From Adhaeribacter sp. (lineage in GTDB: Bacteria; Bacteroidota; Bacteroidia; Cytophagales; Hymenobacteraceae), in assembly GCA_028288395.1 (NCBI GenBank), contig JAQBNV010000231.1, positions 1 to 6,704 of the forward strand: a stretch of 6,704 nt of DNA. Direction: 5' to 3'. The notes beneath the pieces are model-generated. The model ran no database searches. It saw only the letters and a program-made list of their open reading frames with translations, and was not told where the DNA came from. Below, piece by piece: positions 1 to 5,088 of the stretch (positions are counted from its first letter, which is position 1; each line of letters starts with the position of its first letter). A program made the position numbers and the translations under genes.

Positions 1-676
1 TTTGCCACGCGTCGAGTTCTTTTTCTTCCATTTCGGACCGGATATTCTGAAGCGAGATTATTTTGAGCAGTTGCCCCTGCAGCCGGAAGGTACTGGCTTT
101 AACCGTGAGTAGCAGTTGTTCTTCCGGGCCGGTTAATACCACCATTTTGCTTTCTTCATTTTCCAGCGTTTCCATGGCTGTTACCAACTCCGGACTTACC
201 CGTTGCAGGGCCTGGATGCCTGTTAGGTGCGGTACCTGCAGCAAGTCTTTCGCCGCCTGGTTGATGAGGTTAACTTCGCCGGCTTCGTTAAAAGTAATTA
301 TGCCAATGCGCATGTGCGCCACCAGGCTTTGCAGGTACAAATGGTTGGCTTCTTTATCGGCTTTTATGCGCTGAAAGGCCGTAATGGTGTTATTCAGTTC
401 TGCGGATAAATCAGCAAAAGAACCGCTGGTTTGTTCGGGCGGAAAGTGTTGGGTAAAGTCTTCGTACCGGATAGCCGAAAAGAACCGGACCAGTTCGCGG
501 TTGGTTTTTTCGAGGTAATGAAATAAATCGAGCAACAGCGCCAGGATAAACAGGAATAGGCAAAAGGCGGTAATGTACCAGTGCTGGTAGAGCAGCACAT
601 ACCAACATAGGCCAATCAGGACCATAACCAGCGAAAACCGCAACAATACCCGCAGCCGGAAAGAATTATAAACCAT
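1..676 (-). CDS. NtrY-like sensor histidine kinase, N-terminal part (runs off left edge)
   Basis: Membrane-bound sensor kinase expected to autophosphorylate on a histidine and pass the phosphate to the regulator encoded just upstream. Only the first 225 codons are in the window; the frame is open to base 1. The protein starts MVYNSFRLRVLLR, with arginines that should stay cytoplasmic. Two hydrophobic helices follow (about residues 11-30 and 34-53), joined by only about three residues (QHW), so there is no real periplasmic sensor domain. Residues 55-112 look like a HAMP-like or linker helix region, and residues 115-215 like a PAS domain (GIITFNEAGEVNLINQAAKDLL). The last visible residues (EMEEKELDAWQ) normally sit immediately before the HisKA H-box in Bacteroidota NtrY-like kinases; the H-box and ATPase domain lie outside. 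The ATG at 676-674 is chosen because it overlaps the regulator stop by 11 bases, suggesting translational coupling. Kinase identity is inferred from the visible half plus the gene pairing. Confidence 0.88.
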   Translation of the reverse strand, partial: MVYNSFRLRVLLRFSLVMVLIGLCWYVLLYQHWYITAFCLFLFILALLLDLFHYLEKTNRELVRFFSAIRYEDFTQHFPPEQTSGSFADLSAELNNTITAFQRIKADKEANHLYLQSLVAHMRIGIITFNEAGEVNLINQAAKDLLQVPHLTGIQALQRVSPELVTAMETLENEESKMVVLTGPEEQLLLTVKASTFRLQGQLLKIISLQNIRSEMEEKELDAWQ

Positions 677-2045
677 ATTTTTCGATGCGACGGTACAAAG
701 CTGTGCGGGTGATGCCCAGTTCGCGGGCGGCGTGGGTAATATTGCCGGCGTGTTTGCTCATTATTTTCTGCACCATCATGCGTTCGAGCATTTCGAGGGT
801 ATAATCTTCCATCAGGGCTACCGCGGGCGGGGGAGCGGGCTGCATAAAGTCAAAATCCCCGGGACGCAGCGTGTTCTGGTCGCTGAGGATAACGGCGCGT
901 TCGATGGCGTGATCCAGCTCGCGGATGTTGCCGGGCCAGTGATATTCGCAGAGCTTTTTAAGCGTCGTTTTTTCTAATCCCAGGTTGTTTTTCTGGTACT
1001 TGCGGTTGTACAGGGTCAGGAAATGCGCGGCCAGGAGCGGAATATCTTCTTTCCGTTCGCGCAAGGGCGGCAAATGCAATTCTACGGTATTGATGCGATA
1101 TAATAAATCCTGCCGGAAACGTCCCTGGTTTACCATTTCATAGAGCGGCATATTGGTGGCGCAAATCAACCGGATATCAATGGCTTTGGGTTTGTTTGTG
1201 CCCAGGCGGGTTATCTGACGGCTTTGCAAGGTGGTGAGTAACTTCGATTGCAGCGACAAACTCAGGTTTCCTATTTCATCCAGGAATAAAGTGCCGCCCG
1301 AGGCCACTTCAAAACGGCCGGCGCGATCTTCTTTGGCATCGGTAAAAGCGCCTTTGGCGTGGCCGAATAATTCACTTTCAAAGAGCGTTTCGCTTACCGC
1401 GCCTAAATCTACGCTCACAAAAGCTTCATCGGCCCGGCCGGATTTCCGGTGCAAGGCGCGCGCCGCCAGTTCCTTGCCCGTGCCATTTTCACCCAGTATC
1501 AACACGTTGGCATCCGTAGAACCTACCTTTTCGATGGTTTGGTAGACCTTTTGCATGGGCGCCGATACACCAATAAATTCACTGTAATGCGCATTCATGG
1601 CTTGGTTAAGGCCGCGTTGTTTCGCTACCAGCGTTTTTACTTCTTGGGTAGATTTACGCAAACTACAGGCGGCAGTAAGGGTGGCGAGTAATTTTTCATT
1701 TTGCCAGGGCTTCAGTACAAAATCGGTGGCACCTTCTTTCAGGGCCCGCACGGCCAGTTCCACATCGCCGTAGGCGGTAATCAGAATTACAATGGCGGCC
1801 GGATCTATTTCCAGAATCCGGGAAAGCCAGGTAAATCCTTCTTTGGAGTTGGTTGCGCCCGCGGTGTAATTCATGTCCAGCATAATTACATCATAAGAAT
1901 CGTTTTGCAGGTGGTACGGAATTTTATTCGGATTGGGCTCGGTGCGTACGAAGGAGAAATGCTGCTTCAAAAATATCCGGCCCGCCGTCAGAATATCTTC
2001 TTCGTCGTCTACAATCAGGATGCGGCAATCAATTTTATTACTCAT
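666..2045 (-). CDS. Sigma-54-dependent response regulator, NtrC family (receiver-AAA+-Fis HTH)
   Basis: Two-component transcription activator of 459 residues, a normal length for the family. The receiver domain (about 6-125) has acidic-pocket residues D13/D14, phosphoacceptor D57 (VIMLDMN), T90 and K112 (LKPW). The AAA+ sigma-54 interaction domain (about 157-390) has Walker A GENGTGKE (185-192), the sigma-54 contact loop GAFTDA (232-237; the textbook form is GAFTGA), Walker B GTLFLDEIGN (D256, E257), the arginine-rich GRFRQDLLYR segment (308-317) and sensor II PGNIREL (371-377). The C-terminus (about 412-459) is a Fis-type helix-turn-helix (GNITHAARELGITRTALYRR). All catalytic motifs are present, so the protein should be a working ATP-driven activator once phosphorylated by the kinase encoded immediately downstream. 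ATG at 2045-2043 is the first start in frame with the receiver; there is no strong Shine-Dalgarno, as is usual in Bacteroidota. Upstream lies a sigma-54-like promoter, which suggests autoregulation. The target genes cannot be read from the sequence. Confidence 0.97.
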   Translation of the reverse strand: MSNKIDCRILIVDDEEDILTAGRIFLKQHFSFVRTEPNPNKIPYHLQNDSYDVIMLDMNYTAGATNSKEGFTWLSRILEIDPAAIVILITAYGDVELAVRALKEGATDFVLKPWQNEKLLATLTAACSLRKSTQEVKTLVAKQRGLNQAMNAHYSEFIGVSAPMQKVYQTIEKVGSTDANVLILGENGTGKELAARALHRKSGRADEAFVSVDLGAVSETLFESELFGHAKGAFTDAKEDRAGRFEVASGGTLFLDEIGNLSLSLQSKLLTTLQSRQITRLGTNKPKAIDIRLICATNMPLYEMVNQGRFRQDLLYRINTVELHLPPLRERKEDIPLLAAHFLTLYNRKYQKNNLGLEKTTLKKLCEYHWPGNIRELDHAIERAVILSDQNTLRPGDFDFMQPAPPPAVALMEDYTLEMLERMMVQKIMSKHAGNITHAARELGITRTALYRRIEKYGL

Positions 2046-2158
2046 GTCTATCGGGCCTAAAGCAAAAGAATGGTATTTTAATGCGCTCCTATTCTTTTAT
2101 CAATAATAAGGGATAAAGAAAACCGAAGCAAGGGCAGGTTCTGCCGCGATAACAACTT

Positions 2159-2176
2159 TACAAGCCTTGTGCCAAC
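2159..2176 (-). promoter_or_regulatory. Candidate sigma-54 (-24/-12) promoter for the regulator/kinase operon
   Basis: Read on the minus strand from 2176, the sequence is GTTGGCACAAGGCTTGTA. It has a perfect -24 box (TGGCAC), exactly five bases, then TTGTA, against the consensus TGGCAC-N5-TTGC(A/T). The GG pair (2173-2172) and the -13 G (2161) have the required N10 spacing; the one deviation is T instead of C at -12 (2160). Transcription would start near 2148, about 100 bases upstream of the regulator ATG. Function is inferred; support comes from its lying directly upstream of a sigma-54 activator gene. Confidence 0.5.
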
Positions 2177-2265
2177 CTGACCCAAACGGGCTGCCCGGCT
2201 CCGGTGCCTGCTTTTGCCGGTAGCTATTAGCGGCTTGCGGGTGGCGGTGTGCGGTAACAGACATA

Positions 2266-2287
2266 AGGTGTACGATATCGTACAGCT
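2266..2287. promoter_or_regulatory. 22-bp palindrome, candidate activator/operator site
   Basis: The core TGTACGATATCGTACA (2269-2284) is a perfect 16-bp palindrome. It continues on both sides after one mismatched pair (G2268/G2285) with AG...CT, giving 10 of 11 matching pairs. Its centre is about 130 bp upstream of the predicted sigma-54 start site for the regulator, where upstream activator sites for NtrC-type proteins usually lie. It is also about 143 bp upstream of the permease start. The protein that binds it is unknown; the neighbouring regulator with its dimeric Fis-type HTH is the first candidate, a separate repressor is the alternative. Confidence 0.5.
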
Positions 2288-2419
2288 ATTTTGCCGCAAA
2301 CGGCCTAAAATCTACCTGAATTTATTAAATAGATGGTAATAAAAATATGGCATTCTTCTTGGCTTTGCCTGCAGACCGTTTGCCGGCCCTGGCAAATCCA
2401 AAACTTTTACCGAAGCCCT

Positions 2420-4657
2420 ATGCTAAAAAACTACTTTAAGATTGCCTGGCGTAACCTGCACCGGAATAAAATATATTCTGCCATTAATATTCTGGGGCTG
2501 GCAACGGGTATTTCGGCTTGTATCTTAATATTTTTGTTTGTGCAGGACGAACTGACGTACGAGCGCCACTTTGGTAAAGCCGACCGGATGGTGCGGGTGG
2601 TAAGCGAAATCCGGATGCAGGATCAGTTGGATAAATATGCCTATACGCCCTTTAAACTAGCCCAAACCATCCGGGATAATTACCCCGAGGCCGAAGAAGT
2701 AACCAAAATATTGCCGGTTAGCAAACAAACAATTTGGATCGGCGATAAAGCTTTTAACCAGGAAAATTTGTTTTTTGCCGACAGCAATTTCTTTAAAATA
2801 TTCGATTACACGTTTTTGCAGGGCAACCCCGAAACAGCGCTAAAAGCGCCCAAAACCATTGTAATTACCGAAGACCTGGCAGTTGAGTTTTTTGGGAGCG
2901 CCGCCGGCGCTATGGGTAAAACCCTGCAATTCAGCAAAAATCCGCACCAGGTTACCGGCGTAATATCCAATCCGCGGCACTCGCATTTGCAGGCCGAAGG
3001 TTTTTTATCAGCCATTACGCTGGGTAAAGGTACCACCGAAATAAATGCGGTTACTACCGTTACCAATTGGCTGGCGCTAAACTGGTTTACCTACGTGCTG
3101 CTAAAAGATAAAAACCAGGCTAAGGCTTTGCAGCAGCAGTTATTTACCTTAAGCCGCCGTACCATTAATCCCTGGATTAAAGAAAACGAACTGACCGCCA
3201 GTCAGACCTTTTACCTGCAACCAGTACGAGATATTCACCTGAACCCCGAGTGGAAAGACCAACTGGCAGCCTACGGGCAGAAAGCTTATGTGTATATTTT
3301 TAGCTTTGTAGCGGCTTTTTTATTACTTATTGCCTGCATCAATTACATGAACCTGGCTACCGCCCGCTCGGCGAAACGGGCCCGCGAAGTAGGTTTACGC
3401 AAAGTAGTGGGGGCTTACCGGTCCCAGATCATCCGGCAGTTTATCGGCGAATCTATCCTGATAACTTTATTGGCCCTGTTGCTGGCCCTGGCTCTGCTAG
3501 AAATATTATTGCCGCACTTCAACGCCCTCACAAATAAAAATTTCTCTTACACTTATTTTACTCAGGGTTCATTTGGGTTGGTGTTGCTGGCCATTTTGCT
3601 GGTGGTGGGTTTAGTAGCCGGCAGTTACCCGGCTTTTTTCCTGTCGGCCTTTAAACCGGTTGAGGTACTTAAATCGAGTAAAAATCCCTCGGGGGGCAAT
3701 GCGTTGTTCCGGCGGTTTCTGGTCGTCCTGCAGTTTACGATTTCCCTGATTCTTATTATTGGCACGCTGGTGGTTTTCAGCCAGATGCAGTTTCTCAAAA
3801 AATCAAATCTGGGTTTTGAAAAAGAACAAATATTTGTAATTGATATACCGGCCGGCGACACCACTTTAATCCGTCGTTTACCACAGCTTAAACAGGAATT
3901 ATTAAATTATCCGGCTGTAGAGAAAGTCGCTAATGTAGCTACTATCCCGGGGGGCACGATCAGCGACCTGATTACGCTTATCCAAAAAGAGGAAGAACAG
4001 GAAGAGGGCACCTCATTTGTATTGGCCGGCGATTACGACTTTTTAGATTTGCTGCAAATTCCGGTGGTAAAAGGCCGTAATTTCTCCCGCGATATAAGCA
4101 CCGACCCGAAAGGCGGCGTGCTGGTAAATCAAGCCATGGTTAAAAAGATGGGCTGGCGCGACCCGATAGATAAAAAAGTGCTTTTCGGCGACTGGGATGC
4201 CCGCGTAATAGGAGTGGTGAACGATTTTCATTACACATCGCTCCGCACGGCTATCGAACCCTTGATTATTGCCTTGGCGCCATCCTCGCCGGGTTATTTG
4301 CTGGTGCGGGTAAATGCGGCTAACCTGCCGGCTACCATGCAGTTTATGCAAGCCCGCTGGAAATCATTTGATCCCAAACACCCAATGGAATATTTTTTCC
4401 TGGATGCCTTTTTTGATAAACAGTACCGCACCGAAGAAAAGATGCTAACCATTTTTGGCTATTTTGCGGCTCTTACTATTATTATCGCCTGCCTGGGTTT
4501 ATTTGGGCTTACCTCTTTTACGGCCGAGCAACGCACCCGCGAAATCGGCATCCGCAAAGTATTGGGCAGTTCGGTTATCGATATTATAATGTTGCTTTCT
4601 AAATATTTTACGCTTCTGGTCATTATTGCTATTCTACTGGCTACACCTATTGCCTAG
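2420..4657 (+). CDS. FtsX/MacB-type ABC transporter permease, truncated by an in-frame amber codon
   Basis: Integral inner-membrane permease of the MacB/FtsX superfamily, which works with a separate ATPase in efflux, lipoprotein handling or envelope signalling; the substrate cannot be told here. The start at 2420 gives MLKNYFKIAWRNLHRNK, the usual start of this family in Bacteroidota. A start at 2333 would add 29 unrelated residues. Domain order: TM1 about 20-42, periplasmic MacB-PCD domain about 43-285, TM2 291-312, first coupling motif REVGLRKVVGA (322-332), TM3 341-363, TM4 384-408, TM5 433-455, second periplasmic domain about 456-672, TM6 677-698, second coupling motif REIGIRKVLGS (707-717), TM7 725-745. 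TAG at 4655-4657 (codon 746) then stops the frame. The next 55 codons continue the protein in the same frame, so the intact gene would have about 801 codons. As read, the product lacks its last helix and is probably non-functional unless the stop is read through or is a sequence error. No ABC ATPase gene is in the window. Confidence 0.93.
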   Translation: MLKNYFKIAWRNLHRNKIYSAINILGLATGISACILIFLFVQDELTYERHFGKADRMVRVVSEIRMQDQLDKYAYTPFKLAQTIRDNYPEAEEVTKILPVSKQTIWIGDKAFNQENLFFADSNFFKIFDYTFLQGNPETALKAPKTIVITEDLAVEFFGSAAGAMGKTLQFSKNPHQVTGVISNPRHSHLQAEGFLSAITLGKGTTEINAVTTVTNWLALNWFTYVLLKDKNQAKALQQQLFTLSRRTINPWIKENELTASQTFYLQPVRDIHLNPEWKDQLAAYGQKAYVYIFSFVAAFLLLIACINYMNLATARSAKRAREVGLRKVVGAYRSQIIRQFIGESILITLLALLLALALLEILLPHFNALTNKNFSYTYFTQGSFGLVLLAILLVVGLVAGSYPAFFLSAFKPVEVLKSSKNPSGGNALFRRFLVVLQFTISLILIIGTLVVFSQMQFLKKSNLGFEKEQIFVIDIPAGDTTLIRRLPQLKQELLNYPAVEKVANVATIPGGTISDLITLIQKEEEQEEGTSFVLAGDYDFLDLLQIPVVKGRNFSRDISTDPKGGVLVNQAMVKKMGWRDPIDKKVLFGDWDARVIGVVNDFHYTSLRTAIEPLIIALAPSSPGYLLVRVNAANLPATMQFMQARWKSFDPKHPMEYFFLDAFFDKQYRTEEKMLTIFGYFAALTIIIACLGLFGLTSFTAEQRTREIGIRKVLGSSVIDIIMLLSKYFTLLVIIAILLATPIA

Positions 4658-4825
4658 TACGGCATGCACCATTGGCTCCAGGATTTTGCTTACCGCACGC
4701 CCCTCACTTTCTGGACTTTTTTCCTGGCCGCCTTTTTTGCCATGTTCATTGCGATGCTAACCGTTAGTTTTCAGGCGGCCAAAGCAGCCACCGCCAATCC
4801 CGTAAAAGCGCTCCGGGCCGATTAA
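4655..4825 (+). pseudogene. Severed in-frame C-terminus of the permease (last membrane helix)
   Basis: From the TAG at 4655-4657 the same frame runs open for 55 codons to TAA at 4823-4825. It encodes YGMHHWLQDFAYRTPL, then a hydrophobic helix rich in F, A and M (about residues 764-784 of the full protein), then AKAATANPVKALRAD. This is the standard end of Bacteroidota FtsX-type permeases, including the typical NPVKALR tail. The family usually has tryptophan where the TAG lies, so a single G-to-A change (TGG to TAG) explains the break. There is no frameshift and no further stop, so the lesion is recent, an error, or tolerated by readthrough. An ATG at 4664 could in principle restart translation for this tail, but no ribosome site is evident. 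Confidence 0.85.
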
Positions 4826-5088
4826 AATCTGGCAATATTTTGCATGGCCGCTTCCTGGGGCTGGGCCGGTAATGCATGTAGGTTTGTATGCGGGCAGCGG
4901 GTAGTTTGGTCTAGCAGCGGAATATTATTATATAGGGGGTAAAGAATAATTTGAACCAGGTAACGCCTTTAAAGCCCGATTGGAACGGGAAAATGCTTGG
5001 CCTGGTTTATGTTTTTAACGGGTTTTAGGGCCAGCTAATATTAACCGCTCGCTTAAACCGTTTATATTTAAATTTCTTAAATTGTTAT
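4826..5088. other. Intergenic region between permease and M61 peptidase genes
   Basis: This stretch of 263 bp shows no convincing gene. It contains the nested inverted repeats at 4954-5007 and becomes very A/T-rich just before the peptidase start. TATATTTA at 5063-5070 matches the Bacteroidota -7 element TAnnTTTG in all but the last base, but no TTTG lies at the expected -33 position, so it is only a weak promoter candidate. TGGCAATATTTTGCA at 4830-4844 resembles a sigma-54 site, but its spacing is one base short. Confidence 0.6.
4954..5007 (+). repeat. Nested inverted repeats, possible terminator for the permease
   Basis: AACCAGG (4954-4960) pairs with CCTGGTT (5001-5007) across a 40-base loop. 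Inside the loop, CCCG (4975-4978) pairs with CGGG (4986-4989). A T-rich run (TTATGTTTTT) follows the outer arm. This could be a weak intrinsic terminator or a folded leader upstream of the peptidase. The outer loop is long for a classical terminator, so the call is tentative. Confidence 0.25.

Larger units (their letters stand above)
2046..2419. other. Divergent intergenic regulatory region
   Basis: This 374-bp stretch separates the regulator/kinase operon (minus) from the permease (plus). It holds the candidate sigma-54 promoter toward the regulator (2159-2176), the palindrome at 2266-2287, and smaller inverted repeats: GGCAG-GTT-CTGCC at 2133-2145, CGGGC-T-GCCCG at 2187-2197 and TTTGC-C-GCAAA at 2290-2300. 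The minus-strand 73-codon and plus-strand upstream open frames here look non-coding, since they resemble no known family and cover the regulatory signals. No confident plus-strand promoter was found for the permease: TATTTTG at 2287-2293 resembles the Bacteroidota TAnnTTTG element but is one base short and lacks a clear -33 TTTG partner. Confidence 0.7.

Noticed and set aside
2078..2299. A 73-codon minus-strand open frame in the divergent intergenic region.
   Set aside because: No family resemblance, composition unlike the neighbouring proteins, and it overlaps both the sigma-54-like promoter and the palindrome.
2348..2363. TGGCATTCTTCTTGGC upstream of the permease as a sigma-54 promoter.
   Set aside because: The base pair at the -13/-12 position is GG, not GC, at the required spacing, and the -12 box does not match.
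2333..2419. An upstream ATG at 2333 would extend the permease by 29 residues.
   Set aside because: The added residues do not resemble the family, while the start at 2420 gives the canonical MLKNYFKIAWRN beginning.
4830..4844. Sigma-54-like sequence TGGCAATATTTTGCA after the permease.
   Set aside because: GG to GC spacing is 9 rather than the required 10 bases, so it should not be functional.
4982..5012. Further GG/GC pairs (TTGGAACGGGAAAATGC and TTGGCCTGGTTTATGT) checked as sigma-54 promoters for the peptidase.
   Set aside because: The first has 11-base spacing; the second has poor -24 and -12 boxes.
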